Shown here piece by piece: positions 21,649-30,900 of a DNA stretch of 64,000 nt. Both the position numbers and the translations under genes were made by a program. This stretch comes from DAIDKA01 sp036498905 (GTDB taxonomy: Bacteria > Pseudomonadota > Gammaproteobacteria > Steroidobacterales > Steroidobacteraceae): contig DASYER010000032.1 in assembly GCA_036498905.1 (NCBI GenBank), positions 1-64,000 of the forward strand, written 5' to 3'. The notes beneath the pieces are model-generated. The model was given only the letters and a program-made list of their open reading frames with translations. It was not told the DNA's origin and did no database searches. Each line of letters opens with the position of its first letter. The stretch's first letter is position 1.

Positions 21649-22050
21649 ATGACAAAAAGCGATAGCAACACCGATCCGCTACGCCGCGCGCTGCTCAGCG
21701 CTCTGCCCGTACTGGCGCTTGTCCAGTACGCCGATGCTCAGGATGCCGCCACCGTGCAGCCCCAAAGCTACCGGGTGGTGCTGGAGAATGATCGCGTGCG
21801 GGTGCTTGAGTACAACAGCCGGCCGGGCATGGGTGTGTGCGGTAAGGGGATGCATTCGCATCCGGCGCACCTGTCGATTCTGCTTTCCAGCGCCCGAGTC
21901 CGCGAGACCACTGCTGATGGCAAGGTCACTGAGCCCAGCATGCCGTCCGGAACTGTGTTCTGGAGCGAGGCAGTGACCCATGTTACCGAGAACCTGGGAG
22001 GTAGCGACATTCGCAGCCTGCTCGTCGAGTTAAAAACAGCCCACACCTGA
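21649..22050 (+). CDS. Exported cupin-like small protein
   Basis: 133 residues. The N-terminal hydrophobic stretch LLSALPVLALVQYADAQ resembles a signal peptide or anchor. The mature part has a single-domain cupin pattern: YRVVLENDRVRVLEYNSRPG, then GMHSHPAHLSILLSS with two His that could bind metal, then a late His-containing segment (WSEAVTHVTENLGG). CAGGAGA lies 6 bp upstream of ATG 21649. It sits between two kinase-like genes and the response regulator with gaps of 23 and 2 bp, so it probably belongs to the same signalling operon, possibly as a ligand-binding accessory (inference). Confidence 0.75.
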   Translation: MTKSDSNTDPLRRALLSALPVLALVQYADAQDAATVQPQSYRVVLENDRVRVLEYNSRPGMGVCGKGMHSHPAHLSILLSSARVRETTADGKVTEPSMPSGTVFWSEAVTHVTENLGGSDIRSLLVELKTAHT

Positions 22051-22052
22051 CA

Positions 22053-22802
22053 ATGACCGAGCCCAGCGCCATTCTCGTTGAGGACGAAGCGGTCTTACGC
22101 GGCGAACTGCGACAGCGGCTGCGGCAGCTGTGGCCCGAGCTTGTCATTCTCGGGGAGGCAGTAGACGGCGCCGAGGCGCTGGAGCTACTCGAGCATTGCG
22201 CGCCGGACGTGATGTTCCTCGACATCGAGATGCCGGTGCTCTCGGGACTCGACGTGGCGCGGCAGGCGCAGGGGCGCTGCCATATCGTATTCGTCACTGC
22301 GTACGACGCGCATGCGGTAGCAGCGTTCGAGGCCGGCGCGGTGGACTACGTCCTGAAGCCTCTGGAGCAGAATCGGCTGCAGCTGGCCGTCGACCGGCTG
22401 AAGCGACAGATCGGATCGGCGCCACAGCGCCTGGAGTTCGTGCTGCGCGAATTGGCGCGGCTCGCCGCTCCCCGCAATTACCTGCGCTGGATCAATGCAT
22501 CGCTCGGCGATTCGCAGCAACTGATCACCGTGGAGGACATTCTATATTTTCAGTCTACTGAAAAGTACACGCGCGTGGTGACAGCGGACTGCGAGGCGTT
22601 CATACGCAAGCCGTTGGCGGAGCTCCTGAAGGAGTTGGATCCGACCATTTTCTGGTCCATCCACCGTTCGACGGTCGTCAACGTCCGCGCGATCGCCGGT
22701 GTCTCACGCGGCCTGCGCGGGCGGCTGTCCCTGAAGCTCAAACAGCGCGGGGAGCGACTCTCGGTGAGCGAGTCTCACCAACATCTGTTCAGGCGGATGT
22801 AG
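22053..22802 (+). CDS. LytTR-family response regulator
   Basis: 249 residues. Receiver domain with acidic pocket E10-D11 and phospho-acceptor D57 (PDVMFLDIEMPVLSGLDVA), conserved Thr in FVTAYDAHAV and Lys in YVLKPLEQ. A linker is followed by a LytTR DNA-binding domain from about residue 150 (ITVEDILYFQSTEKYTRVVT, FWSIHRSTVVNVRAI). It follows the cupin gene by 2 bp and is the expected output partner of the kinase at 19452. A decayed second regulator copy begins directly after its stop. Confidence 0.93.
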   Translation: MTEPSAILVEDEAVLRGELRQRLRQLWPELVILGEAVDGAEALELLEHCAPDVMFLDIEMPVLSGLDVARQAQGRCHIVFVTAYDAHAVAAFEAGAVDYVLKPLEQNRLQLAVDRLKRQIGSAPQRLEFVLRELARLAAPRNYLRWINASLGDSQQLITVEDILYFQSTEKYTRVVTADCEAFIRKPLAELLKELDPTIFWSIHRSTVVNVRAIAGVSRGLRGRLSLKLKQRGERLSVSESHQHLFRRM

Positions 22803-23085
22803 GCCCGCAGGTCCTCTTCATCAATATTCAGATGCCGATCTAACTGGTCTCGATGTAGACCGACAAGCCGCCAGCGGGACGATCGTGGTGTTCATCATGG
22901 CCTGCGATCAGCAGGCGCTCGCGACGTTCGGGCATGGTGCCCTCAACTGCATCCCTGAGCCCATTGCCATGGCGCAATTATTGGTCAGAGTGGAACGCGT
23001 CAAAGATCGGCTGCGCGAAATGGTCGCGGAAGACTTCTGCTGTCTCCGGGCTGACAATAGGAGCAAGCGAGGTTCGCTATTCGTT
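22803..23085 (+). pseudogene. Frameshifted remnant of a second LytTR-type receiver domain
   Basis: Right after the stop of the intact regulator, the + strand still encodes receiver-like protein in two frames. Frame one from 22811 reads VLFINIQMP (compare DVMFLDIEMP in the intact gene). A one-base deletion near 22835-22837 shifts to a second frame reading DLTGLDVDRQA, then TIVVFIMACDQQALATFGHG, then ALNCIPEPIAMAQLLVRVER. These match the SGLDVARQA, IVFVTAYDAHAVAAFEAG and AVDYVLKPLEQ segments of the gene upstream. The receiver N-terminus and the DNA-binding domain are missing, and the phospho-acceptor Asp is Asn. Similarity fades before the convergent gene at 23086. Confidence 0.75.
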
Positions 23086-23520
23086 TCACTCGACGTCAGC
23101 CAACAGACTCGCCAGGGAGTCCGGGATCCTTGCGACCGAATGAGAAGGCCCGTTTGGCGTCCATCCCGAATTGCCCAGCCGGTATTCAATCAGTGAGACG
23201 TGGAAAGCCATGCCGCCGAATGTCACGGCCAGGATGGCACAGGTAGACCCGACCCCCGCGACCTCGAATCGTCGCCGTGGTGTGTCGTCCCCTTCACGAA
23301 TGGCGTCTCCACTCATGAAGGGCGCACCGTGATCCGCAATGCCACCCGGTCCGTGCGTTGCCTTTGGTAGGAGCGCTCTGAGCATGGGAGGCAGCCCTTC
23401 GAGCGAGCGAACTTCGGTGAGTTCAACGCCTGAGCAGGGCTTGGCCGCATACGATGGGGATGTCCACGCGGTCAGCGGGGCGAGGAGAAGCAATGGGGCT
23501 AACGATTTCACTGTGCCCAT
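23086..23520 (-). CDS. Exported hypothetical protein
   Basis: 144 residues from ATG 23520, chosen because it begins a clean signal peptide (VKSLAPLLLLAPLTAWTSPSYAA); an in-frame upstream start adds 14 residues without one. The mature part has two Cys (KPCSGVEL and GSTCAILAV), which may pair, and a Gly/Pro-rich middle. No family is recognised. It is convergent with the decayed receiver remnant and 68 bp downstream of another exported hypothetical gene on the same strand. Confidence 0.6.
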   Translation of the reverse strand: MGTVKSLAPLLLLAPLTAWTSPSYAAKPCSGVELTEVRSLEGLPPMLRALLPKATHGPGGIADHGAPFMSGDAIREGDDTPRRRFEVAGVGSTCAILAVTFGGMAFHVSLIEYRLGNSGWTPNGPSHSVARIPDSLASLLADVE

Positions 23521-23588
23521 GATCGTAAATCTACATAGGGGCTGGCTTGTATGCAAGCGCACGCGCCGTGTCGTCCCGACTCAGTCGG

Positions 23589-24503
23589 TCAGGGCTGGCT
23601 GACCGTCACGGGCCACCCACCCAGGTCGAGTTCCGGGGGCAGGAGCCGGATGAAGGCTTCGACCTTGTGCATCTGCCCGCCGTAGACCTTGAACAGCTCG
23701 AACGCTGTGAGCTTGTCGGAACCCGGACCGCGCACGTTCCAGGACAGGCGCAGCACGACGATGCCCATCCGTTCATCCACGTAGATGGAACGCACTGTTA
23801 CGTGGCCGAGACGCTTGAAGATCTCGAGCGATTGCGTCGCGATGTCCTTGCAGGTAGGGCTGAACACGCAATCCGGCCCGGCCATCACGGCACCGTTCTC
23901 GACCCGCCGCGTGCCCGGTGCAAACGGCGTTCCCACCGCAGCGAAGGTTTCCGTGGAGTTCAGGCCCTTCGGGTAGTGCAGAGCGATCTCGATCGCCTGC
24001 TCGCGCGTCGCCAGCTGCGATGGGCGCGGGACGTACTCCATCTCCTCGCTGGGTGCGTTCAGCGTGTCGATGGTAAAGCTCAGGCCCTCCGCGCGGCTGC
24101 GCGCGGCCACCAGCTCGAGCTCGCTGATCTTCTCGCCGTCCACCTTGACCCGCACGATCAGGATGACCGGTGCACCGGATTCCTCGACGATGACCCCGGC
24201 GATGCTCTGTCCCGCGCGCTCGTCGATCACGTCCTGGCGATAGCCGCGCAGCCTTGTCACAGTCTTGACCAGGCCGACCTTCGCGAGCGGTTTTTCGACG
24301 GCGTCCTCGGTGACACGCAGGTTGGCGGCCACCGGCAGCTTGCTCGTGTCGTGGTCGACCAGGGCGTAGAGCACTTCGGAGACCATGCCGCGCAGGCACT
24401 CCCGGTCACAGGCAGGTCGGGCAGGCGAGGGTGACGCCGGCTTCGGGGCCGCGAAGGTGCTGGCGGACAAAAGGATCAGGCATAACGCGACGACGGTCTT
24501 CAT
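23589..24503 (-). CDS. Exported hypothetical protein, paralogue of 47438-48451
   Basis: 304 residues with a signal peptide (VVALCLILLSASTFA). The mature start CDRECLRGMVSEVLYALVDH and the following HDTSKLPVAANLRVTED segment match CDRACLKGFIDLYMDSLAHH and HDPSRLPVTPNVRFTEN in the protein at 47438. The two are diverged copies of one family, with an NTF2-like helix-then-sheet look. The later part has VRSIYVDERMGIVVLRLSW, then FELFKVYGGQMHKVEAFIRL, a pattern seen in SnoaL-like folds. Enzymatic function is unknown. It faces away from the MFS gene. Confidence 0.75.
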   Translation of the reverse strand: MKTVVALCLILLSASTFAAPKPASPSPARPACDRECLRGMVSEVLYALVDHDTSKLPVAANLRVTEDAVEKPLAKVGLVKTVTRLRGYRQDVIDERAGQSIAGVIVEESGAPVILIVRVKVDGEKISELELVAARSRAEGLSFTIDTLNAPSEEMEYVPRPSQLATREQAIEIALHYPKGLNSTETFAAVGTPFAPGTRRVENGAVMAGPDCVFSPTCKDIATQSLEIFKRLGHVTVRSIYVDERMGIVVLRLSWNVRGPGSDKLTAFELFKVYGGQMHKVEAFIRLLPPELDLGGWPVTVSQP

Positions 24504-24702
24504 GTTGGTCCCCTGGCGGTTGGCCGCATTCTGATTCTTGTGCTGGTGGCGAGCCTACATCGAGTTGGGTGCTTTGCGGTACGGACGAATCAGATCAAGA
24601 GCTTAGACCTAATCGCCTGTTATTCTATGTGTGCGGTGCAGTTCGATGGGGCCAGGAAAGAGCGTGCCGCGATCACCCCGCATGACTTACAAAGGAAATC
24701 GC

Positions 24703-24726
24703 ATGCACGCCGGCGCAGAGTTGTGA
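24703..24726 (+). other. Possible 7-codon leader overlapping the MFS start
   Basis: ATG at 24703 has a strong AAAGGAAA ribosome-binding site 4 bp upstream and encodes only seven codons before TGA at 24724. That stop overlaps the GTG start of the transporter (GTGA). The arrangement fits translational coupling. Another possibility is a one-base frameshift that split off the true N-terminus. Confidence 0.3.
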
Positions 24727-25985
24727 CGCGCGCGAGATACAGAAGGCTCCGGCCCAGTGTCCTGGTGCTGACATTGCTGTGCGTGATGTACCTGATCACG
24801 TACGTCGACAGAGTCAACGTCAGTACCGCTGCGGCGGGATTCGGGCGGGACTTTCACCTCGACAACACCCAGATCGGCCTCGTCTTCTCCACCTTCGCCT
24901 ATCCGTACCTGGTATTCCAGATCATCGGGGGCTGGATCGGAGATCGCTTCGGAGCGAAGCGAACACTGATCATCTGCGGTCTGATCTGGTCGGTCGCGAC
25001 AGTGCTGACCGGCATGGCCGGTGGCCTCATCTCCTTGCTGCTCGCGCGCCTGCTGCTGGGCTTTGGAGAAGGCGCGACCTTCCCCGCGGCCACCTGCGCG
25101 ATGGCGCGCTGGGTGGCGCCTCACCGACGCGGATTCGCACAGGGCCTGACGCACGCGGCGGCCCGCATCGGCAATGCGATTGCCCCCGCGCTCATCGTCG
25201 GGGTCATGGCCACCTACGGCTGGCGCGTCTCGTTTTACTGCTGTGCGGCCTTAAGCCTCATCTGGGTTGCCTCCTGGGCGATGACGTTCACGGAATACCC
25301 AAAGGACCATCCACGCATCACTCCCGAAGAGCTTGCCGAACTTCCCAGCGAGCCTCTCGAGCGCGCACAGATCCCCTGGCGGGCATTGTTCAGGCGCATG
25401 TTTCCCGTGACGATCGTGTACTTCTGCTACGGCTGGACACTGTGGCTGTTCTTGAGCTGGATGCCACAGTATTTCCTGCACCGCCATCATCTTGACCTGA
25501 AGAAATCGGCGCTGTTCGCCTCCGCGGTGTTCTTCGCTGGCGTCCTGGGCGACACGCTGGGTGGCGTCGTGACCGATGCGCTGCTGAAGCGCACTGGAAG
25601 CCTGACCCGTTCGCGCACCTGGATGGTGGCCGCGTGCATGTTGTTGGTGATTGCGACATTGATTCCGCTGCTGCTGAATCCCGGTCTCAAACTTTCCCTC
25701 CTGTCGCTGTCGGCCGGTTTCTTTTTCTCAGAAATGACCATCGGTCCGATGTGGGCCATTCCGATGGACATCGCACCCGAGCATTCCGGCACGGCGAGCG
25801 GAATCATGAATACCGGCTCCGCGCTGGCGGCCATCATCAGTCCCGTGGTCGGCGGTTATCTGATCGACCGGTTCGGAAACTGGGAGCTGCCCTTTCTCGG
25901 CAGCATCATCCTGATGGCGGTCGGCGTGGTGTGCGCTTTTCGGATGCGGCCGGAGGGGCGCTTCGGGGCGCCTGTTCCGCCCTAG
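24723..25985 (+). CDS. MFS transporter, anion:cation symporter-like
   Basis: 420 residues, about 12 membrane helices. Helix 1 ends with ITYVDRVNVSTA, and the helix 2-3 loop GGWIGDRFGAKRTLI carries the MFS signature GDRFGxK. These and the overall pattern place it in the ACS family (glucarate/hexuronate/phthalate-type organic anion carriers). GTG 24723 leaves 12 residues before helix 1, as usual for the family; longer frames upstream are not conserved. Its end overlaps the convergent aminotransferase by 4 bp. The neighbours suggest uptake of a 2-hydroxy acid or related anion (inference). Confidence 0.88.
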   Translation: MTRARYRRLRPSVLVLTLLCVMYLITYVDRVNVSTAAAGFGRDFHLDNTQIGLVFSTFAYPYLVFQIIGGWIGDRFGAKRTLIICGLIWSVATVLTGMAGGLISLLLARLLLGFGEGATFPAATCAMARWVAPHRRGFAQGLTHAAARIGNAIAPALIVGVMATYGWRVSFYCCAALSLIWVASWAMTFTEYPKDHPRITPEELAELPSEPLERAQIPWRALFRRMFPVTIVYFCYGWTLWLFLSWMPQYFLHRHHLDLKKSALFASAVFFAGVLGDTLGGVVTDALLKRTGSLTRSRTWMVAACMLLVIATLIPLLLNPGLKLSLLSLSAGFFFSEMTIGPMWAIPMDIAPEHSGTASGIMNTGSALAAIISPVVGGYLIDRFGNWELPFLGSIILMAVGVVCAFRMRPEGRFGAPVPP

Positions 25986-27208
25986 CTGCCGGGCGGCGCA
26001 TTGCGGGAGAAGGACTCCATGGCCGCCAGCACTCCGCTGCCCGCGAGTTTCACGCCGGTGAGCTGCAGACCCATTTCGCACCCCGAAAGAGTGGCGAGCA
26101 ACGCCAGGTCGCTGCTGTTGCCGAGGTGTCCGATGCGGAACATCCTGCCCTTGCACTTGCCCAGTCCGGTTCCCAGCGACAGATCGAAGCGCTGGTAAAT
26201 CAGGCGACGCAGCGCATCGGCGTCAATTCCGGCCGGGGTCATCACGCCGGTGAGCACCGGGGAGTGGGCAGCAGGCTCAACGCACTGGATCGGCAGCGCC
26301 CAGGCGCTGACGGCAGATCGTACGCCGGTCGCCCATCGCTCATGGCGCGCAAAGACGTTCTGCAGGCCTTCCTCCAGGAGCATATCCAGCGCCTCGGCCA
26401 ATCCGTAAAGGAGGTTGGTACTGGGCGTGTAGGGCCAGTAGCCGTCCTTGTTCATCTGCAGGATCTCCGACCAGTCCCAGTACGATCGCGGCAGTCCCGC
26501 CGTGCGGGAGGCTTCGAGGGCTCGCGCAGAGATGGCATTGAAGGACAGTCCGGGCGGGAGCATCAGGCCCTTCTGCGAACCCCCGATGGTCACGTCAACT
26601 CCCCACTCGTCATGGCGATAGTCCGCGCTGCCGAGACCCGAAATGGTGTCGACCATCAGCAGCGCCGGGTGAGCGGCCGCATCCATCGCCGCGCGGACCG
26701 CGGCGATATTGGAGAGGGCACCGGTGGAGGTTTCGTTATGCACCACGCAGACGGCCTTGATGTCCCGCTGCGTATCCCGGCGCAGTCTTTGCTCGATCAG
26801 GTCCGCCTGCACGGGGTGGCGCCAACCGGGGGCCTGAGGCATGTGCACATCGGGTCCGGCCCAGGTAATGACCTCGGTCTTAAGCCCCAGCCGCTGGGCC
26901 AATTTCGCCCACAGCGAGGCGAAGTGCCCGGTCTCGTACACCAGCGCGAGATCACCGGGACTGAGTGTATTGGTCAACGCGGCCTCCCACGCGCCGGTGC
27001 CGGAGGCGGGATAGACAATGACCGGGTGGCGGGTCCGGAACACGGACTGCAGGCCGCGAAGAACCTGTAGTCCCAGGGCACCGAACTCAGGGCCGCGATG
27101 ATCGATGGTCGGCAGGCTGATGGCCCGCAGAATGCGATCCGGCACGGGCGAGGGGCCGGGTACCTGCAGGAAGTGTCGTCCCGTGGGGTGAAAATCGAGC
27201 TTCAGCAT
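25982..27208 (-). CDS. Serine/aspartate--glyoxylate aminotransferase-like PLP enzyme
   Basis: 408 residues, class V aminotransferase fold. Family marks: FLQVPGPSPVPDRIL, LPTIDHRGPEFGALG, YPASGTGAWEAALTNTLSPG, a PLP-binding region HNETSTGALSNIAAVR, and the Schiff-base Lys213 in GGSQKGLMLPPG. The closest relatives I know of are serine--glyoxylate aminotransferase and BhcA (aspartate--glyoxylate aminotransferase of the beta-hydroxyaspartate cycle); bhcB, bhcC and bhcD are not nearby. It would convert glyoxylate to glycine. ATG 27208 is used; a TTG 12 bp upstream is possible. It is divergent from the GntR gene, whose protein probably regulates it. Confidence 0.87.
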   Translation of the reverse strand: MLKLDFHPTGRHFLQVPGPSPVPDRILRAISLPTIDHRGPEFGALGLQVLRGLQSVFRTRHPVIVYPASGTGAWEAALTNTLSPGDLALVYETGHFASLWAKLAQRLGLKTEVITWAGPDVHMPQAPGWRHPVQADLIEQRLRRDTQRDIKAVCVVHNETSTGALSNIAAVRAAMDAAAHPALLMVDTISGLGSADYRHDEWGVDVTIGGSQKGLMLPPGLSFNAISARALEASRTAGLPRSYWDWSEILQMNKDGYWPYTPSTNLLYGLAEALDMLLEEGLQNVFARHERWATGVRSAVSAWALPIQCVEPAAHSPVLTGVMTPAGIDADALRRLIYQRFDLSLGTGLGKCKGRMFRIGHLGNSSDLALLATLSGCEMGLQLTGVKLAGSGVLAAMESFSRNAPPGS

Positions 27209-27249
27209 GAAGGGCCCCAAACACGTAAGTGAGGGGGCAGTTTTTCAAA

Positions 27250-27257
27250 TATGCATA
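27250..27257. promoter_or_regulatory. Candidate GntR operator (TATGCATA)
   Basis: An 8-bp palindrome TATGCATA sits in the AT-rich 115-bp gap between the divergent aminotransferase and GntR genes, 41 bp from the aminotransferase start. FadR-subfamily regulators bind short AT-rich palindromes in such positions. The assignment is by position only. Confidence 0.35.
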
Positions 27258-27323
27258 CAAAATTCAATTATTATGCTCATACGGGCTCCATAGTCCTTAA
27301 GACTGAGTTTGCATTCAAAAATC

Positions 27324-27998
27324 ATGGCCAATGTGATTGCGATTCCGCGCCGCACCCTTCACGACGAGGTCGCCGCCCGCCTCAGACAGATGCTGGTGGA
27401 GGGGACCATTGTGCCGGGGGCCAAGCTGAATGAGCGCGAACTGTGCGAGGGACTACAGGTCTCCCGGACCCCGTTGCGCGAGGCCATCAAGGCGATGGCC
27501 GCCGAAGGACTGGTGGACCTGCTCCCCAATCGCGGCGCCGTCGCCGTAAAGCTCAGCGAGCCCGATGTCGTCCATGCCTTCGAGCTTTTGGCGGAGCTGG
27601 AGGGCATGTCGGGCCGCCTCGCAGCGCAGCGCGCCACCCCCGGGGAATTGGCCGAAATCAGAGCGCTGCACCACGAAATGCTCGCCTGCTTCGCGCGGCG
27701 GGATTTGCGCGGCTACTACCGGCGCAACGCGCAGATTCATGCAGCCATCAATCAGGCGGCCAGGAATCCGGTGCTGGAGAAGACCTATCGCGCGCTCAAT
27801 GCCCGCGTGCAGTCGATGCGCTTTCGCACCAATCAGAACGAGGCCAAGTGGCGCGCCGCGGTGCGCGAGCATGAAGCGATGCTCGATGCCCTGGAAGCGC
27901 GCGACGCGACTCGTCTACAGGCGCTGCTGGTCGAGCACCTGCTGCGCAAGCGCGATGCGATCACCGAGAGCATGCGAAACGGCGAACTCGCGTCATGA
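27324..27998 (+). CDS. GntR-family transcriptional regulator (FadR subfamily)
   Basis: 224 residues. N-terminal winged helix with TLHDEVAARLRQMLVEGTIV, PGAKLNERELCEGLQVSRT and PLREAIKAMAAEGLVDLLPN; C-terminal all-helical FCD effector domain (FELLAELEGMSGRLAAQRA to EHLLRKRDAI), which in this subfamily binds small carboxylates. ATG 27324 gives the normal N-terminus. The gene overlaps the following dehydrogenase by 4 bp (ATGA) and is divergent from the aminotransferase, so it likely senses glycolate, glyoxylate or a related acid (inference). Confidence 0.92.
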   Translation: MANVIAIPRRTLHDEVAARLRQMLVEGTIVPGAKLNERELCEGLQVSRTPLREAIKAMAAEGLVDLLPNRGAVAVKLSEPDVVHAFELLAELEGMSGRLAAQRATPGELAEIRALHHEMLACFARRDLRGYYRRNAQIHAAINQAARNPVLEKTYRALNARVQSMRFRTNQNEAKWRAAVREHEAMLDALEARDATRLQALLVEHLLRKRDAITESMRNGELAS

Positions 27999-30900
27999 GC
28001 CCGTCGGGCGCGCTCGAGCGCCGGCTGCGCCGCGAAACGCAAGGCGAGGTGCTGTTCGACGCCGCTGCGCGCGGGCGATATGCCACGGATGCATCGATCT
28101 ATCAGGTGATGCCCGTCGGGGTGCTCGTGCCGAGCCGCGAACAGGACGTCCTCACCGCCATCGAGATCGCCCGTGAGCTGCGCGTTCCGATACTGCCGCG
28201 CGGTGCCGGTACGAGCCAATGCGGGCAGACCACCGGCGCCGCACTGGTTATCGATGGTTCGAAGTTCTTGCGCAACCTTCTCGATCTGGATGTTGAGAAG
28301 CGCACCGCCGTCGTGCAGCCGGGCATGGTGCTGGATCATCTGAATGCGCGGCTCAGGCCGCACGGGCTGTGGTTCCCGGTGGATGTCTCCACGGGCGCCC
28401 AGGCGACCTTGGGCGGAATGGCGGGCAACAATTCCTGCGGGTCCCGATCCATCGCCTACGGCAACATGGTGCACAACGTGCTGGGAGCCAGCGCATGGTT
28501 GTCGGACGGCTCCGCGGTCAGCTTCGGTCCGGTCGGCGATTCAAGCGGAAGGGCCGCGCAGATCGCACAGTTTGTGCGCCAGCTCGCCGAGCAGCACCGC
28601 AGCGACATCGAGGCCCATTGGCCGAAAGTTCTGCGCCGGGTGGCCGGCTACAACCTCGATATCTTCCACCCCCAGAGCGAGCGTCCGTACACAACGGATG
28701 AGCGAGTCAATCTCGCGCATCTGCTGATCGGCTCTGAGGGCACTCTGGCTTATACGCAGACACTGACCCTGCGCCTGTCCGAGCTGCCGCCCAACCGCGT
28801 GTTGGGCGTCGTCAACTTCCCGACTTTCCGGGCCGCCATGCGGGCGGCGCAGTTCATCGTTGAGCTCGGACCCACCGCCGTGGAACTCGTCGATCGCACC
28901 ATGATCGAGCTGAGTCTCGCCAATCCGGAGTTCCGAGCCATCATGGCCGCGGTGCTCAAGGACAACCCCGCGGCCATCCTGCTGGTGGAATTTGCCGGCA
29001 GCGACGCACAGGCGCTGCGCAGCAGCCTAAAGCAGCTCACCGCGCTGATGGGAGATCACGATGCGGCGGCCACAGTCGTGGAACTGCTTGACGCAGTCAG
29101 TCAAAGCAGACTGTGGGAAGTGCGCAAGGCCGGGCTCAACATCATGATGAGCCTCAAAGGCGACGGGAAGCCGGTGAGTTTCATCGAGGACTGCGCGGTT
29201 CCGCTGCAGCACCTCGCCGAGTATACGGATGCGCTCACGGAAGTTTTCGCGCGGCACGGGACACACGGGACCTGGTACGCGCACGCCTCGGTCGGAACCT
29301 TGCATGTGCGGCCGATCCTGGACATGCGTCAGGACGGGCCCGAGGGCGGTGCGGCGCGGATGCGTGCGATCGCGGAGGAGGCCGCCGTTCTGGTCCGTCG
29401 TTATCGCGGGGCCTTCAGCGGTGAGCACGGTGACGGAATCTGTCGTGGCGAATGGATCGAATGGCAGTTCGGCAAGGCGCTGACGCAAGCCTTTGCTGAA
29501 ATCAAACGCAATCTCGATCCGCTCGGGCTGTTCAATCCGCGCAAGATCATCGATCCGCCCAGGATGGACGATGTGAGTCTGTTTCGTTTTGCGCCCCCGT
29601 CGGCGCCATATCCTTACCGCATCGGCGCACTGCGCCCGGCATTCGACTGGTCGGAGTGGAATGTACGCAACGATCCGGTCACCGGGAAAGTCAGCTCCCC
29701 CGGCACGGGAGCGGATCCGGCGGGTGGCTTCGCGAAGGCGGTGGAGATGTGCAACAACAATGGCCACTGCCGCAAGTTTGATGCCGCCGTCATGTGTCCG
29801 AGCTACCGCGTGACGCGTGATGAGCAGCATGTGACGCGCGGTCGCGCGAATACCCTGCGCCTTGCACTTTCGGGTCAGCTCGGGGCCGAAGGGCTCACCG
29901 GTGAACCGCTGCGGCAGGCGATGGATCTGTGTGTGGGCTGCAAGGCGTGCAAGCGGGAATGCCCGACCGGCGTCGACATGGCGCGGATGAAACTGGAGTT
30001 CCTGGCACACTACAAAGGGCATCACGGGCTGACCCTTCAGGACCGCCTCATCGGCGAACTGCCTGCTTATGCCGACTTTGCGAGCCGGCATGCGTGGCTG
30101 GCGAACCTGCGCGACCGGGTGCCCGGGGCGGCATGGCTGAGCGAGAAGCTGGTGGGACTCAGCGCCGCACGTGCCTTGCCGAGGTGGCGCCGGGACACCT
30201 TCTGGAGACAGCGCGACGAGTCGCTGTTCTCCTCAGCCGCGCAGGTCCTGCAGGCTGCAAAGGAGGGTAAGAAGACCGCCGTGCTGTTCGTTGATACCTT
30301 CAACGGCACTTTCGAGCCCGACAATGCCCTCGCGGCGGCGCGTGTGCTGCGCGCTGCCGGCTACACGCTGCACGCGCCCATGCGCGCCGGTACCCATTAC
30401 TGCTGTGGTCGCACGTACCTGAGCACGGGCATGTTCGAGCGGGCGAGAGCGGCGCTGCGATCACTGCTCGAAGCGTTCATGCCGTTCGCATCCGCAGGAG
30501 TGCCGATCGTGGGGCTGGAACCCGCGTGCCTGTTGACGTTGCGCGATGAGGCCCTGGTGATGGGCCTCGGAGAATCGGCGCGCGTGGTGGCCGAGCATGC
30601 GGTGCTGCTCGAGGAGTTTCTCGCGCTCGAAATGAAGTCCGGTCGCAGCCGCCTGGCACTGAAAGCCTTGTCCGTGCCCATTCTGGTGCATGGGCATTGT
30701 CATCAGAAGGCATTCGGCGCGATGACGCCGATGCTGGAAGTGCTGCGCGCGATTCCCGGCAGCCAGCCACAGTTGATCGCGAGCTCATGCTGCGGTATGG
30801 CGGGAAGCTTCGGATACGAAGCGACGCATCATGCAGTGTCGATGCAGATGGCGGAAGCCACCCTGCTGCCGGCCATTCGCGCTGCCCCCTCTGCAATCGT

